In this document: piece by piece, positions 1-12,381 of the stretch
How the letters are laid out: every line of letters begins with the position of its first letter
Position numbering within the stretch: the first letter of the stretch is position 1
Assembly (NCBI RefSeq): GCF_003319185.1
Contig: NZ_QOHJ01000010.1
Location: 62,001 to 126,000, forward strand
From: Blastococcus sp. TF02A-30
Lineage (GTDB): Bacteria > Actinomycetota > Actinomycetes > Mycobacteriales > Geodermatophilaceae
DNA length: 64,000 nucleotides
Reading direction: 5' to 3'
Program-made: the position numbers and the translations under genes
The notes under the pieces: generated by a model
Told to the model about the DNA's origin: nothing
Database searches by the model: none
Seen by the model: only the letters and a program-made list of their open reading frames with translations

Positions 1-1226
1 TGCGCGCCGTCTCCGCCGGCCCCGTGACCGCCCCCGCTCGCCCGATCGCGCAGGTCGAGCTCACCGGCGCCCGCGCGGTGCCGACGGGCATCGCCGAGTT
101 CGACCGCGTCCTGGGCGGCGGGCTCGTGCCGGGTGCGGTCCTCCTCGTGGCCGGGGAGCCCGGCGTCGGCAAGTCCACGCTGCTGCTCGAGGTGGCGCAC
201 CGCGTCGCCGCCGGCAACGGCCCGGCGCTGGTGGTCTCCGGCGAGGAGTCGGCGGGGCAGGTGCGGCTGCGCGCCGAGCGGATCGGCGCGCTGCACGACC
301 GGCTCTACCTGGCCGCCGAGACGGAGCTGTCGGCCGTCCTCGCGCACGTCGAGGAGGTCAACCCCTCCCTGCTGGTGCTCGACTCGGTGCAGACCGTCCG
401 CTCCCCCGCCGTCGAGGGCACCGACGGCGGCTCGACCCAGGTGCGCGCGGTCGCCAGCGCGCTGACCGGCGTGGCGAAGAGCCGCGGCATGACCACCATC
501 CTGGTCGGCCACGTCACCAAGGACGGCGCCATCGCCGGGCCGCGCACGCTCGAGCACCTGGTCGACGTCGTGGTGGCCTTCGACGGCGAACGGCACTCCA
601 CCCTGCGGCTCATCCGGGCCACCAAGAACCGCTTCGGCCCGGCCGACGAGATCGGCTGCTTCGAGATCGGCGACGCCGGGGTCGTGGGCGTCCCCGACCC
701 CTCCGCGCTGTTCGTCTCCCGGCGCAGCGCCCCGGTGCCCGGCAGCTGCGTCACCGTGACGATGGAAGGAAGCCGCCCGCTGCTCGCCGAGGTGCAGGCC
801 CTCGTCGCGAGCTCCACCGGCGGCGGCTCGCCCCGGAGGGCGGTCAGCGGCCTGGACTCGCAGCGGGTGGCGATGGTCAACGCCGTCGTCGAGCGCCGCG
901 GTGGGGTGAAGCTGGCCGACGCCGACGTCTTCGCGGCCTCGGTGGGCGGGGTGCGCATCGCCGAGCCGGCGGCGGACCTCGCGCTGGCGCTGGCCATCGC
1001 GTCGGCCGCCAACGACCGCCCGCTGCCCGACGGCGTCGTGGCGCTGGGCGAGGTGGGGCTGTCCGGCGAGATCCGCCGGGTCGGCGGCACCGGGCGCCGG
1101 CTGGCCGAGGCGGCCCGCCAGGGGTACCGCGTCGCGCTCGTGCCACCGGACGCCGGCAACGCGCCGCCCGGGATGCGGCTGGTCGAGGTGCCCGACCTGG
1201 GCACCGCGTTCCACCGCCTCTTCTGA
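1..1226 (+). CDS. radA: DNA repair protein RadA (5' end outside window)
   Basis: RecA-fold ATPase that promotes branch migration in homologous recombination. The frame is open to the left edge, so the first GTG at 24 is probably internal and the usual N-terminal four-cysteine zinc finger lies outside the window. Numbered from that GTG: Walker A GEPGVGKS at 44-51, the RadA-specific KNRFG motif at 201-205, and a C-terminal Lon-protease-like domain ([13 protein letters not shown] region) from about residue 290. It precedes disA in the same direction, the [15 protein letters not shown] order; DisA and RadA are functionally linked in other bacteria. Family assignment is firm; only the true start is unseen. 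Confidence 0.95.
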   Translation, partial: RAVSAGPVTAPARPIAQVELTGARAVPTGIAEFDRVLGGGLVPGAVLLVAGEPGVGKSTLLLEVAHRVAAGNGPALVVSGEESAGQVRLRAERIGALHDRLYLAAETELSAVLAHVEEVNPSLLVLDSVQTVRSPAVEGTDGGSTQVRAVASALTGVAKSRGMTTILVGHVTKDGAIAGPRTLEHLVDVVVAFDGERHSTLRLIRATKNRFGPADEIGCFEIGDAGVVGVPDPSALFVSRRSAPVPGSCVTVTMEGSRPLLAEVQALVASSTGGGSPRRAVSGLDSQRVAMVNAVVERRGGVKLADADVFAASVGGVRIAEPAADLALALAIASAANDRPLPDGVVALGEVGLSGEIRRVGGTGRRLAEAARQGYRVALVPPDAGNAPPGMRLVEVPDLGTAFHRLF

Positions 1227-1260
1227 TCCCGGCCGGTTCCGCATCTGGCATGCTGTTCCG

Positions 1261-1298
1261 GCCCGGGAACCCGAGACGGACCCCGGGGGTTCTCGGGC
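1261..1298 (+). terminator. hairpin after radA
   Basis: Arms 1261-1272 and 1287-1298 pair over 12 bp with one G-T wobble and a 14-nt loop, 34 nt after the radA stop. There is no T-tract, as is common in high-GC actinobacteria. It just precedes the candidate disA promoter. Confidence 0.4.
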
Positions 1299-1301
1299 AC
1301 G

Positions 1302-1307
1302 TAGACT
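1302..1307 (+). promoter_or_regulatory. candidate -10 of disA
   Basis: TAGACT fits the [15 protein letters not shown] TANNNT -10 and lies 34 nt before the disA GTG, leaving room for a short leader with its ribosome binding site. No convincing -35 was found. Confidence 0.4.
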
Positions 1308-1341
1308 CAGCCGCCGTACCACTCGACCGTCAGGAGCGCTC

Positions 1342-2427
1342 GTGCCCGCCGCCGTGGACCCCGAGATCGCCCTGCGCGAGCTCCTCGGCCGCATCGCCCC
1401 CGGGACCGCGCTGCGCGACGGCCTCGAGCGCATCCTCGCCGGGCGCACCGGCGCGCTGATCGTGCTGGGCTACGACCGCGTGGTCGAGTCCATCTGCACC
1501 GGCGGCTTCGCCCTCGACGTGGCCCTGTCCGCCACCCGGCTGCGCGAGCTGGCCAAGATGGACGGCGCGGTGATCGTCTCCTACGACGGCACCCGCATCG
1601 TCCGCGCCGGCGTGCACCTCATGCCCGACCCGGGCGTCCCCACCGAGGAGTCCGGCACCCGCCACCGCACCGCCGAGCGGGTCGCGATCCAGACCGGGTT
1701 CCCGGTCATCTCGGTCAGCCAGTCGATGCACATCATCAGCGTCTACGTCGCCGGGCGCCGCTACACCCTCGAGCACCCGACCACCATCCTGGCGCGCGCC
1801 AACCAGGCTCTGGCGGCGCTGGAGCGCTACAAGCTGCGCCTCGACGAGGTCGCCAGCACGCTGTCGGCCCTGGAGATCGAGGACCTGGTCACCGTCCGCG
1901 ACGCGATGAGCGTCAGCCAGCGGCTGGAGATGGTCCGGCGGATCGCCGACGAGATCGAGGGCTTCGTCGTCGAGCTGGGCACCGACGGCCGGCTGCTCGC
2001 GCTCCAGCTCGACGAGATGCTGGCTGGGGTCGAGGAGGACCGCGGGCTGCTGGTCCGCGACTACCTGCCCGGCGGCGGCCGCCGGCCGAAGACGATCGAC
2101 CAGGTGCTCACCGACCTGCGCGCGCTGTCGGCCACCGAACTGCTCGACCTCTCCGCGGTCGCCCGCTGCTACGGGCTGCCCACCTCGCCCGACGCGCTGG
2201 ACTCGCCGGTCAGCCCCCGCGGCTACCGGCTGCTCAACCGCGTCCCCCGGCTCCCCTCGGGCATCATCGACCGGCTCGTCGACCACTTCGGGGGCCTGCA
2301 GAAGCTGCTCGCCGCCACCATCGAGGACCTGCTGGCCGTGGAAGGTGTCGGCGAGGCGCGCGCCCGCGGTATCCGCGAGGGCCTGTCCCGGCTGGCCGAG
2401 ACCTCGATCCTCGACCGGTACAGCTAG
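1342..2427 (+). CDS. disA: DNA integrity scanning diadenylate cyclase DisA
   Basis: Makes cyclic di-AMP from two ATP and couples this to DNA scanning. The N-terminal DAC domain carries DGA at 74-76 and RHRTAER at 107-113. A central helical region follows, then a C-terminal helix-hairpin-helix DNA-binding domain ([16 protein letters not shown] near the end). The length of 361 aa is normal. The GTG at 1342 is preceded by AGGAG at a good distance. Its stop overlaps by 3 nt the stop of the converging membrane-protein gene. Confidence 0.97.
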   Translation: MPAAVDPEIALRELLGRIAPGTALRDGLERILAGRTGALIVLGYDRVVESICTGGFALDVALSATRLRELAKMDGAVIVSYDGTRIVRAGVHLMPDPGVPTEESGTRHRTAERVAIQTGFPVISVSQSMHIISVYVAGRRYTLEHPTTILARANQALAALERYKLRLDEVASTLSALEIEDLVTVRDAMSVSQRLEMVRRIADEIEGFVVELGTDGRLLALQLDEMLAGVEEDRGLLVRDYLPGGGRRPKTIDQVLTDLRALSATELLDLSAVARCYGLPTSPDALDSPVSPRGYRLLNRVPRLPSGIIDRLVDHFGGLQKLLAATIEDLLAVEGVGEARARGIREGLSRLAETSILDRYS

Positions 2428-3104
2428 GCCTGGCCCAGCGTCAGCGGGGCGTCCGGCGAGCTCTTGGTGTCCAGCCGGCCGCGCACCAGGTAGTTCCCCG
2501 CCGGCGGGCTGGTGCGCGCCACGGTGCACGTCGGCTCGCTGGTGAGCCCGCCCCAGAGGACCGGGAACGACACCGCCTCGCCCGGGGCCAGGGTGCGGGT
2601 GTCGCTGGTGGCCTCCGGAAAGCAGTCGTTGCTGCCCCACACCCGGTTGCCGGCGGCGTCGAGCAGGATCAGCTCCTGCAGCCCCTTGTCCAGCGCCCGC
2701 GTGCAGGGCACGGCGGCGGCGTTCGTGACCACCAGCTCGAAGGTCGGCTTGCTGCCGACGGCGGCGGCACCCGGCGTGCGCACCTCGAGCGCGAGCATGT
2801 CGTCGGTGCACGGACCGCCGGCGACGGGAGCGACGGCCGTCGTCGCCGCCTGGACGTCGTCGGGGACGGCCGGGGCGCTCGGAGTGCGGACCGCGGCCAC
2901 CGAAGGCACCACGCGCGCCAGAGCGGGCTCCCGGGGCGCGCTGCTCGTCGGCGCGGCGGCCTCGGCGCCGGCCCGTGCGTCGACCCGGCTCTGCAACACC
3001 ACGCCGAGCCAGCCGCCGCCTCCGAACGCCAGGAGCACGGCCAGCAGCACCAGCCGGCGGCGCCAGTACACCCGCGCGGGGAGGGGACCGACCGGGTGGA
3101 GCAC
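2424..3104 (-). CDS. membrane-anchored protein of unknown function
   Basis: About 226 aa. A short basic N-terminus (YWRRR) is followed by one hydrophobic helix at about residues 15-36. An Ala/Pro/Ser-rich linker then leads to an extracytoplasmic domain of about 120 aa with a few cysteines and a beta-rich look ([10 protein letters not shown]..., [15 protein letters not shown]). No catalytic motif is seen and I do not recognise the family. The start is the GTG at 3104, giving a 75-nt divergent gap to mutY; no clear ribosome binding site precedes it, so the start is uncertain. Single-pass exported proteins are often found here in relatives. Confidence 0.75.
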   Translation of the reverse strand: MLHPVGPLPARVYWRRRLVLLAVLLAFGGGGWLGVVLQSRVDARAGAEAAAPTSSAPREPALARVVPSVAAVRTPSAPAVPDDVQAATTAVAPVAGGPCTDDMLALEVRTPGAAAVGSKPTFELVVTNAAAVPCTRALDKGLQELILLDAAGNRVWGSNDCFPEATSDTRTLAPGEAVSFPVLWGGLTSEPTCTVARTSPPAGNYLVRGRLDTKSSPDAPLTLGQA

Positions 3105-3179
3105 GCGGGAACGGTAACGGCCCGATCGGACCGCCCCGCACCGGCACGCCGCTGCACCGGGACGGCACACTGGACCCCT

Positions 3180-4085
3180 GTGACCAGCGTTCCCACCCGT
3201 CTCCCCGCTCCCTCGGAACCGGCCACCGGCGAGGCGATCGTCGACTGGTACGCCACCGCGGCCCGCGACCTGCCCTGGCGCCGGGCCGGCGTCGACGCCT
3301 GGGCGGTGCTGGTCAGCGAGGTGATGCTCCAGCAGACCCCGGTGGCCCGCGTGGAGCCGGTCTGGCGCGCGTGGCTGGACCGCTGGCCCACGCCGTCGGC
3401 GCTGGCGGCAGCCAGCCCGGCCGAGGTCATCCGCGCCTGGGGGAAGCTCGGCTACCCGCGGCGGGCGCTGCGGCTGCGCGAGGCCGCCGGCGCGATCGCC
3501 GAACGGCACGGGGACGTCGTCCCGGCCGACGTGGCGGCGCTCGAGGCGCTGCCCGGCGTCGGCACCTACACCGCCCGCGCGGTCGCCTGCTTCGGGTACG
3601 GCCGCCGGCAGCCGGTGGTGGACACCAACGTGCGCCGGGTCGTCGCCCGGCTGGTGCACGGGCGGGCCGAGGCGGGCACCGCGCGCGCAGCCGACCTGGC
3701 CGACGTCGCCGCGCTGGCCCCGGAGGACGACGCCCGCGCGGTGCGCTTCTCGGTGGCGATCATGGAGCTGGGCGCGCTGGTCTGCGTCGCCGGGACGCCC
3801 CGCTGCCCCGCGTGCCCGGTACGCGACCGCTGCGCCTGGCGGCTGACCGGCTCCCCCGCCTCCGCCGGGCCGGCCCGGCGGGTGCAGAAGTTCGCCGGCA
3901 CGGACCGGCAGGTGCGCGGCCGGCTGCTCGACGTGCTCCGGGCCGCCGAGCACCCGGTGCCGGCCGCCGAGCTGGACGCCGCCTGGGACGACGCCGTCCA
4001 GCGGTCCCGGTGCCTGGACTCGCTGCTCGCCGACGGGCTGGTCGAGCAGACCGAGGACGGCCGGTTCACCCTCCCCCGCGGTTGA
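3180..4085 (+). CDS. mutY: A/G-specific adenine glycosylase MutY
   Basis: Removes adenine mispaired with 8-oxoguanine. Numbered from the GTG at 3180: catalytic Glu47 in SEVMLQQT, helix-hairpin-helix LPGVGTYTA at 124-132, catalytic Asp148 in VVDTN, and four [4Fe-4S] cysteines at 202, 209, 212 and 218. At 301 aa it is short, like [13 protein letters not shown] MutY; the C-terminal 90 residues are smaller than the NUDIX-like domain of E. coli MutY. The frame is open further upstream to 3096, but that start would cross into the divergent gene and add non-homologous sequence. Confidence 0.95.
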   Translation: MTSVPTRLPAPSEPATGEAIVDWYATAARDLPWRRAGVDAWAVLVSEVMLQQTPVARVEPVWRAWLDRWPTPSALAAASPAEVIRAWGKLGYPRRALRLREAAGAIAERHGDVVPADVAALEALPGVGTYTARAVACFGYGRRQPVVDTNVRRVVARLVHGRAEAGTARAADLADVAALAPEDDARAVRFSVAIMELGALVCVAGTPRCPACPVRDRCAWRLTGSPASAGPARRVQKFAGTDRQVRGRLLDVLRAAEHPVPAAELDAAWDDAVQRSRCLDSLLADGLVEQTEDGRFTLPRG

Positions 4086-4101
4086 TCACCGGGGGAAGAC
4101 G

Positions 4102-4142
4102 CAGGAAGGCCCCTCCGCCCGTGGGGCGGAGGGGCCTTCCTG
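4102..4142. terminator. bidirectional terminator between mutY and clpC
   Basis: Perfect 19-bp inverted repeat (4102-4120 with 4124-4142) with a 3-nt loop, centred between two converging stop codons. It should serve both genes. Confidence 0.9.
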
Positions 4143-4151
4143 CTGCGGTGC

Positions 4152-6674
<2,523 letters not shown>

Positions 6675-6774
6675 CTGCTGCTTCTCCTTCGACCGGCTGG
6701 TCCGGCACGGCCTCCCCGGGGGAACGGGGAGGAGCACCCGACATCCGTCGGCGCGCTGGGGCACCGGTCTTTCC

Positions 6775-6780
6775 ACTGTA
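6775..6780 (-). promoter_or_regulatory. candidate -10 of clpC
   Basis: TACAGT on the minus strand matches TANNNT and would start transcription near 6768. No good -35 is visible 16-19 nt upstream, consistent with activator dependence. Confidence 0.4.
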
Positions 6781-6875
6781 GTCGCGGACCACGCCGTCCC
6801 GTCGGCGGACGACGGGGGTTGTGGGTGGCTGCCCGTTCCAACCGATGGTGCCGAACAGGTGTTCCGCCCCGGTTA

Positions 6876-6886
6876 CGCCGACAGCG
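6876..6886. promoter_or_regulatory. candidate ClgR operator upstream of clpC
   Basis: CGCCGACAGCG fits the core CGC-Y-N-A-N-R-GCG of the [15 protein letters not shown] ClgR box exactly. ClgR activates clpC and clpP genes in corynebacteria, streptomycetes and mycobacteria. The box is about 200 nt before the clpC start and about 100 bp above the candidate -10, farther than usual, and the flanking consensus positions match only in part. Confidence 0.35.
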
Positions 6887-6939
6887 GACGGCGGGCGGCG
6901 GCTTCTCCCGGGCGTGGCGGGCGCCCCAGGACGCACGAC

Positions 6940-6968
6940 GGCCCGGCTCCCCAGAGGGGAACCGGGCC
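6940..6968 (-). terminator. hairpin downstream of lsr2
   Basis: Arms 6940-6952 and 6956-6968 pair at 12 of 13 positions with a 3-nt loop. It lies beyond the repeat-type hairpin that follows the lsr2 stop, so lsr2 seems to have two stacked terminators. Confidence 0.6.
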
Positions 6969-6972
6969 ACCG

Positions 6973-7046
6973 GTGACGTGCTGGAACGGCCCCGTCGCAG
7001 GGCCCCGCCCCGAGCGGAGCGAGGGGTGGGGGGCGACGGGGTCCTT
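6973..7046 (-). repeat. stop-codon-linked terminator-like repeat, copy A
   Basis: Starts 3 nt after the lsr2 TGA, beginning AAGGAC on the minus strand. Outer arms CCCCGTCGC and GCGACGGGG pair perfectly. The far end carries GTGACGTGCTGGAACGGCC on the plus strand, identical in copy B. See copies at 27361 and 34107. Confidence 0.7.
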
Positions 7047-7049
7047 ACA

Positions 7050-7397
7050 TCAGTGAGCGGCTTCGTAGGCCTCGACCACGCTGGCCGGGATGCGGCCGCG
7101 GTCGCTCACCTGGTGGCCGTTCTTGCGGGCCCAGTCGCGGATGGCGCCGGCCTGCTCGCGGTCCATGCGACCGCCGGTGGCCCGGGAGCGCCCGCCGCCG
7201 GAGGCGCCGCGCGAACCGCGGCCGACCTTGCGGGCGGCCTGCACGTACCGCGAGAAGACGTCGCGCATCTCCTTGGCGTTCTTCTCCGCCAGGTCGATCT
7301 CGTAGGACGTGCCGTCGAGCGAGAAGCTGACGGTCTCGTCGGCGGAGAGGTTCTCGTCGAGGTCGTCGCTCAGGATGACCTGGACCTTGCGCGCCAT
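7050..7397 (-). CDS. lsr2: nucleoid-associated protein Lsr2
   Basis: [15 protein letters not shown] H-NS analogue that bridges AT-rich DNA. The N-terminal dimerisation domain ([14 protein letters not shown]...) is followed by a Gly/Arg/Ser-rich linker at about 60-75 and a C-terminal DNA-binding domain. The usual RGR AT-hook-like triplet is present as [17 protein letters not shown] at the end. It is 115 aa. The ATG at 7397 follows GAGGAA; the in-frame GTG four codons upstream would consume that ribosome binding site. It is downstream of lysS, as in mycobacteria. Confidence 0.96.
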   Translation of the reverse strand: MARKVQVILSDDLDENLSADETVSFSLDGTSYEIDLAEKNAKEMRDVFSRYVQAARKVGRGSRGASGGGRSRATGGRMDREQAGAIRDWARKNGHQVSDRGRIPASVVEAYEAAH

Positions 7398-7549
7398 TTG
7401 GTTCCTCACTTTTCGCAGCGGCTGCGGAGCCGAACGGAAATGCCGCCCGTAGGGGCGACCACCGCATCATTGCACCATGGTCCGATGCAATTCCACCACT
7501 ACTTCGCGGTGCGCCTCTTTCTGATGACCCGTTACCGGCGAGTTCTATT

Positions 7550-9073
7550 TCACTGGTTGATCGGTCGTACCAGTGGAAAGAGGATCGTCTCGCGAATACC
7601 GAGGCCGGTGAGCGTCATCATCAACCGGTCCATGCCCATGCCCATGCCACCGGTCGGCGGCATCCCGTACTCGAGCGCCTCGAGGAAGTCCTCGTCGACG
7701 ACCATCGCCTCGGGATCGCCCGCGGCGGCCAGGGCCGCCTGGGCGGTGAACCGCTCGCGCTGCGCGACCGGGTCCACGAGCTCCGAGTAGGCGGTGGCCC
7801 GCTCGATCCCGCCGATGTACAGGTCCCACTTCTCGGCCAGGCCCGGCGTCGAGCGGTGCGCCCGGGTCAGCGGCGAGGTGTCCACCGGGTAGTCGACGAC
7901 GAAGGTCGGCGCCTGGAGGGTGTGCTGCACGAGCGCCTCGAAGATCTCCTCGACCACCTTGCCGGGCACCCACGCCGGGTCCACGCCGACGTCGTGCTTC
8001 TCGGCGATCGCGCGCAGCGTCTCCGGCGGTGTCTCCGGGGTGATCTCCTCGCCGACCGCGTCGGAGACCACCGAGTACAGCGGCACCTGCGGCCACTCCC
8101 CCGACAGGTCCACCTCGGTGCCGTCGTGGTGCCGGGCGGTGTGGTCGCCGAACAACGCCACCGAGGCGTCCTGGATCAGCTCGCGGGTGAGCGTGGCCAT
8201 CACCTGGTAGTCGGCGTAGGCCTGGTAGGCCTCCAGCATCGCGAACTCCGGCGAGTGCGAGCTGTCGGCGCCCTCGTTGCGGAAGTTCCGGTTGATCTCG
8301 AACACCCGGTCCAGCCCGCCGACGATGCACCGCTTGAGGAACAGCTCCGGCGCGATCCGCAGGTACAGGTCGAGGTCGAAGGCGTTCATGTGCGTGCGGA
8401 AGGGACGGGCGGTGGCACCGCCGTGCACCGTCTGCAGCATCGGCGTCTCGACCTCGAGGTAGCCGCGCGCGACCAGCCCGGCGCGCAGCGAGGCCATGAC
8501 CGTGGCGCGCTGGCGCACCGTGCGGCGCGCCTCGTCGCGGACGATGAGGTCGACGTAGCGGCGGCGGACCCGCAGCTCCTCGCTCATCGGCTTGTGCGCG
8601 ACCGGCAGCGGGCGCAGCGCCTTGGCGGTCAGCTGCCAGGAGTCGGCGAACACCGAGAGCTCGCCGCGGCGCGAGGTCCCCACCTCGCCGGCCACGAAGA
8701 CGTGGTCGCCCAGGTCGACGTCGGCCTTCCAGGCGGCCAGCGCCTCCTCGCCGACGCGGTCGCGGGAGAGCATGACCTGCAGCTCGGCGTCGCCCTCGCG
8801 CAGCGTCGCGAAGGCGAGCTTGCCGGTGTTGCGGGAGAAGATGACCCGGCCGGTGACGCCGACCTGCTCGCCGGTCATCGTGTCCGGCTCGAGGTCCGGG
8901 TGGGCCGCGCGCACGGCGGCCAACGTGGTGGTGCGCGGCACCACCACCGGGAAGGGGTCGACGCCGGAATCCCGCAGCCGGTCGAGCTTGGCGCGGCGGA
9001 CGCGCATCTGCTCGGGGAGTTCGTCGATTCCGCCGTCGTCGCCGTCGGCCGGGCCGTGGGGTCCTTCGCTCAC
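7550..9073 (-). CDS. lysS: lysyl-tRNA synthetase, class II
   Basis: Charges tRNA-Lys. N-terminal OB-fold anticodon-binding domain ([23 protein letters not shown]), then the class II core with motif 2 ([11 protein letters not shown]) and motif 3 ([11 protein letters not shown]). It is 507 aa from the GTG at 9073; the frame upstream is open but overlaps coaX and has no synthetase homology. Starts 11 nt after the coaX stop, so it is probably read from the pantothenate operon. A 152-nt gap separates it from lsr2. Confidence 0.97.
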   Translation of the reverse strand: MSEGPHGPADGDDGGIDELPEQMRVRRAKLDRLRDSGVDPFPVVVPRTTTLAAVRAAHPDLEPDTMTGEQVGVTGRVIFSRNTGKLAFATLREGDAELQVMLSRDRVGEEALAAWKADVDLGDHVFVAGEVGTSRRGELSVFADSWQLTAKALRPLPVAHKPMSEELRVRRRYVDLIVRDEARRTVRQRATVMASLRAGLVARGYLEVETPMLQTVHGGATARPFRTHMNAFDLDLYLRIAPELFLKRCIVGGLDRVFEINRNFRNEGADSSHSPEFAMLEAYQAYADYQVMATLTRELIQDASVALFGDHTARHHDGTEVDLSGEWPQVPLYSVVSDAVGEEITPETPPETLRAIAEKHDVGVDPAWVPGKVVEEIFEALVQHTLQAPTFVVDYPVDTSPLTRAHRSTPGLAEKWDLYIGGIERATAYSELVDPVAQRERFTAQAALAAAGDPEAMVVDEDFLEALEYGMPPTGGMGMGMDRLMMTLTGLGIRETILFPLVRPINQ

Positions 9074-9084
9074 GGCAGCCCAGC

Positions 9085-9894
9085 CTACGGGGCGGTGCTG
9101 CGCCGATTCGCCGCCTGCTGCCGCTCGAAGGCCAGCCGCAGGCCGTGCACGGTCAGATCGGGCTCCCGCTCGGAGATCGAGCGGCAGCTGTCGGCGACCA
9201 GCGGCGCGAGCCCACCGGTGGCGACGACGACCGGCGCGGCGCCGAACTGGGCGACCAGCTCGGCGGCGATCCGGGCCACCAGGCCGTCGACCAGGCCCGC
9301 GAAGCCCAGCACCAGACCCGACTGCAGCGCGGCCACGGTGTTCTTGCCGATCGCCTGCGGCGGGACGGTCAGCTCCACCGAGCGCAGCTGCGCGGCGCGG
9401 GCGGCCAGCGCGTCCAGGCTCACCTCGACGCCAGGGGCGAGCGCGCCCCCGAGGAACTGCCCGTCCGGCCCCACGGCGTCGACGTTGGTGGAGGTGCCGA
9501 AGTCGACGACGACCACCGGCCGGCCGCGGCCGTCGGGCCGGCGACCGAAGAGCTCGTGGGCGGCCAGGGCGGTGACCACGCGGTCGGCCCCCACCTCCCG
9601 CGGGTTGTCGACGTGCAGCGGGACGCCGGTGCGCACCCCGGGGCCGATCATCACGACCGGCACCTCGAGGGAGTCCAGGAGCTGGCGCAGCGCGGGCAGC
9701 AGCGCCGGCACCGTGGAGCACGCCGCGACCCCGGTGACCTCGGTGTCGCGCAGCAGGCCGCGCCACACCAGGCGCAGCTCGTCGGCAGTGGCCCGCGGAG
9801 CGGTGGTCACCCGCCAGCAGCCGACCCGCGTCGCGCCGTCGAAGGTGGCGAGGACGGTCTGGCTGTTGCCGACGTCGACCGTCAGCAGGGTCAC
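9085..9894 (-). CDS. coaX: type III pantothenate kinase CoaX
   Basis: ATP-dependent phosphorylation of pantothenate, first step of CoA synthesis. Actin-like fold with the N-terminal phosphate loop DVGNS at 7-11, the GADRV segment and [11 protein letters not shown]. Its 269 aa is normal. The GTG start overlaps the panD stop as GTGA, implying translational coupling: the gene after aspartate decarboxylase and pantoate-beta-alanine ligase takes their product forward. Confidence 0.96.
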   Translation of the reverse strand: MTLLTVDVGNSQTVLATFDGATRVGCWRVTTAPRATADELRLVWRGLLRDTEVTGVAACSTVPALLPALRQLLDSLEVPVVMIGPGVRTGVPLHVDNPREVGADRVVTALAAHELFGRRPDGRGRPVVVVDFGTSTNVDAVGPDGQFLGGALAPGVEVSLDALAARAAQLRSVELTVPPQAIGKNTVAALQSGLVLGFAGLVDGLVARIAAELVAQFGAAPVVVATGGLAPLVADSCRSISEREPDLTVHGLRLAFERQQAANRRSTAP

Positions 9895-10316
9895 CGGACC
9901 GGGACGCCCAGGTCGCTGCGCTGCTGGTCGGTCGCGCCGGGCACGGGGGCCGACGGGTCGCCGCCGAGCTCCACGACGCGGTTCTCGGCGTCGACGTGCA
10001 CCACCTTCGGGATGTAGCTCTTCGCCTCGGTCTCGTCCATGAGCCCGTAGCTGATGAGGATCACCATGTCGCCGGGGTGCACGAGGTGCGCGGCCGCGCC
10101 GTTGATGCCGATGACGCGGCTGCCGCGCTCCCCGGGGATCACGTAGGTCTCCAGGCGGGCGCCGTTGGTGATGTCGACGATCGCGACCTGCTCCCCGGGC
10201 AGCAGGTCGGCGGCGTCGAGCAGGTCCTCGTCGACGGTCACCGAGCCCACGTAGTGCAGGTCGGCCTGGGTGACGGTGGCCCGGTGGATCTTGGACTTGA
10301 GCATCGTGCGCATCAT
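9891..10316 (-). CDS. panD: aspartate 1-decarboxylase precursor PanD
   Basis: Pyruvoyl enzyme that makes beta-alanine from aspartate. The self-cleavage site is Gly24-Ser25 (HYVGSVTV), at the same numbering as in E. coli when the first of two ATGs is used; that ATG also overlaps the panC stop as ATGA, which decides the start. It is 141 aa with a C-terminal tail slightly longer than in E. coli, as in other actinobacteria. Confidence 0.97.
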   Translation of the reverse strand: MMRTMLKSKIHRATVTQADLHYVGSVTVDEDLLDAADLLPGEQVAIVDITNGARLETYVIPGERGSRVIGINGAAAHLVHPGDMVILISYGLMDETEAKSYIPKVVHVDAENRVVELGGDPSAPVPGATDQQRSDLGVPVR

Positions 10317-11161
10317 CGGGGCCCTCCCAGGGTCACGGCGACGTTGTCGAGGAGTCGGGTGCTGCCGGCGCAGACGGCGACCAGCAGGCGGGCGGCACCG
10401 GCGGCGGGCGCCGGTCCCAGATCGGTATCGGTGAGTTCGAGGTAGTCCTGGAGCAGGTCGGGGCGCTGCGCGAGCACCGCCCGCGCGGCGGTCAGGACGG
10501 CGTCGGCGCCCTGCGGCCCCGCGGCGGCGCCGGCGCGCAGCGCGGCGGAGACGGTGGCGGCGGCGGCCCGCTGCTCCGCATCGAGGTAGCGGTTGCGGCT
10601 GGACAGCGCCAGGCCGTCGTCCTCCCGGACGGTGGGGACGCCGACCACCTCGACGCCGAGGGCCAGCTCGCGGGCCATGGCCCGGATCAGCGTGAGCTGC
10701 TGGTAGTCCTTCTCGCCGAAGAACGCCAGGTCGGGCCGGGCCAGCCCGAAGAGCTTGGCGACGACGGTGAGCACGCCGGCGAAGTGGCCGGGGCGCACCG
10801 CCCCCTCGAGGACGTCGCCCAGCGGGCCGGGGTCGACGGTCACGCCGACCCCGGACGGCGGGTAGACCTCCTCGACCGGCGGGTGGAAGACGACGTCGGC
10901 GCCCTCCTCGGCCAGCGCGGCGAGGTCGGCGTCCCAGGTGCGGGGATAGCGGTCGAAGTCCTCGCCCGGGCCGAACTGGGTGGGGTTGACGAAGACCGAG
11001 ACGACGACGCTGCCGGCGCGCTCGCGGGCCGCGCGGACCAGCGTGCGGTGGCCCTCGTGCAGCGCGCCCATCGTGGGCACCAGCGCCACGGGGCCGGGCA
11101 GCCCGGCGACCAGCTCCCGCAGCTCGGCGACCGTCTCGGCGACGGCCGGGCGGCCGCTCAC
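10313..11161 (-). CDS. panC: pantoate-beta-alanine ligase (pantothenate synthetase)
   Basis: Condenses pantoate and beta-alanine with [13 protein letters not shown] at 29-38 binds [11 protein letters not shown] and the ALSSRNRYL loop are typical. It is 282 aa from a GTG that overlaps the preceding stop as GTGA. The much longer open frame upstream is only the other strand reading of the DUF2520 gene region. In this operon it is preceded by the DUF2520 gene, matching Rv3603c-panC in mycobacteria. Confidence 0.97.
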   Translation of the reverse strand: MSGRPAVAETVAELRELVAGLPGPVALVPTMGALHEGHRTLVRAARERAGSVVVSVFVNPTQFGPGEDFDRYPRTWDADLAALAEEGADVVFHPPVEEVYPPSGVGVTVDPGPLGDVLEGAVRPGHFAGVLTVVAKLFGLARPDLAFFGEKDYQQLTLIRAMARELALGVEVVGVPTVREDDGLALSSRNRYLDAEQRAAAATVSAALRAGAAAGPQGADAVLTAARAVLAQRPDLLQDYLELTDTDLGPAPAAGAARLLVAVCAGSTRLLDNVAVTLGGPR

Positions 11162-12102
11162 CGGAGGGGGGTCTCGTCGTGCGCGCCGCTCAGGAGGTCG
11201 AGCAGCGGTGCGCCCTCGTGCGGCTTGAGCCGGCCGGCGGTCAGCGCGCGCTCCGTCGTCCGGTGCGCCATGGCGACGTAGGCGGCGACCGCGTCCGGCG
11301 CCCGCTCGGTGAGCGTCTCGAGGTGGTCGCGGACGGTGCCGACGTCGCCCCGGCTGACCGGGCCGGTGAGCCCGCGGTCGCCGCGGCGCAGGCCGTTGTC
11401 CAGCGCAGCGGTCAGCAGCGGGGTGAGCACGCGGGCGGGGTCGGTCACCCCGGCCTCCCGCAGCAGGTCCGCCGCCTCGGCGACGAGGGTGACCAGGTGG
11501 TTGGCACCGGTGACCAGCGCCGCGTGGTAGAGCCCCCGGTCGGCCTCGGCGACGAAGAACGGCTCGCCACCCATCTCCAGCACCAGCGTCTCGGCGACCG
11601 GGCGGTAGGCCGGGTCGGAAGTCACCCCGAAGGGGGCGGCGGCCAGCCGGTCGGCGTCCTCGGGGGCGCCGGTGAAGGTCATGGCCGGGTGCAGCGCGAG
11701 CGGCAGCACGCCGGCGCGGGCGGCCGGCGCGAGCACGGCCAGGCCGTGCGCACCGGAGGTGTGGAAGGCCAGCTGGCCGGCCCGCCAGGCGCCGGTCTCG
11801 GCGAGGCCGGCGACGAGTCCCGGCAGGGTGTCGTCGGGGACGGCGAGGACGACGAGGTCGGCCGCGGCCACGACCTGGTCGGCGGGCAGCAGCGGGACGC
11901 CGGGCAGCAGGCGCGCGGCCCGCTCGGCGGAGGCGGTGGAGAGGCCGGAGGCGGCGACCACGTCGTGGCCGGCGGCGGCGAGGGCGGCACCGAGGACGGC
12001 GCCGACGCGGCCGGCGCCGATGATCCCCACGCGCAGCCGCGCGGGCGCATCGGCTGCCGGGAGCAGCCCGGGAGCCCGGACGGTCCTGCGGGCAGCAGGC
12101 AT
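11158..12102 (-). CDS. Rossmann-fold DUF2520 protein, possible reductase
   Basis: N-terminal NAD(P)-binding Rossmann fold ([22 protein letters not shown] at about 28-47) and C-terminal DUF2520 helical domain, resembling 6-phosphogluconate dehydrogenase/ketopantoate reductase folds. It is a homologue of [13 protein letters not shown] Rv3603c, always next to panC, so a role in pantoate supply is an attractive but unproven inference. The ATG at 12102 is spaced well from AGAGG; a GTG three codons upstream is the alternative. First gene of the pantothenate operon. Confidence 0.88.
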   Translation of the reverse strand: MPAARRTVRAPGLLPAADAPARLRVGIIGAGRVGAVLGAALAAAGHDVVAASGLSTASAERAARLLPGVPLLPADQVVAAADLVVLAVPDDTLPGLVAGLAETGAWRAGQLAFHTSGAHGLAVLAPAARAGVLPLALHPAMTFTGAPEDADRLAAAPFGVTSDPAYRPVAETLVLEMGGEPFFVAEADRGLYHAALVTGANHLVTLVAEAADLLREAGVTDPARVLTPLLTAALDNGLRRGDRGLTGPVSRGDVGTVRDHLETLTERAPDAVAAYVAMAHRTTERALTAGRLKPHEGAPLLDLLSGAHDETPLR

Positions 12103-12381
12103 GGTGTGCACCTCTCGTTCCAGTCCCGTGCGGGTACCGGACGTCGGTTCGCGACCTGCCCCGTTGCAGATCGCCGGTGTGGGTCGTGCGGTGGTGCGGG
12201 CGGCTGCTCGCTGCGACCCCGGAGGTGCCGCGCGGGCGGTGTGCCGACCGCGAGTGTGGGACGGGTTCCGGCGGGTCGCAACGCCTGGGAGCTGTGTCGT
12301 GGCTCACCCGGGTGGTGCCGGATCGCCGCACGCCGCCCCCTACCGTGACGGCGGACACCCCAGCGACGAACGGGAGACGGC
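12103..12381. promoter_or_regulatory. divergent promoter region, pantothenate operon / SDR gene
   Basis: 279 nt with no gene. TACCGT at 12341-12346 is a fitting -10 for the SDR gene, about 36 nt before its GTG. I saw no clear -10 for the pantothenate operon and no strong inverted repeat. Confidence 0.4.

Larger units (their letters stand above)
6675..7049. other. 375-nt region between clpC and lsr2
   Basis: No gene seen. Read on the minus strand it holds the lsr2 terminator elements (repeat copy at 6973-7046, hairpin at 6940-6968), a ClgR-like box at 6876-6886, a candidate clpC -10 at 6775-6780, then a leader of about 95 nt ending in the clpC ribosome binding site. Confidence 0.8.

Noticed and set aside
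9056-9073. Fourth copy of the GGTCCTT repeat at the lysS start
   Set aside because: Matches only GGGTCCTTC, lies in coding sequence and has no pairing arms.
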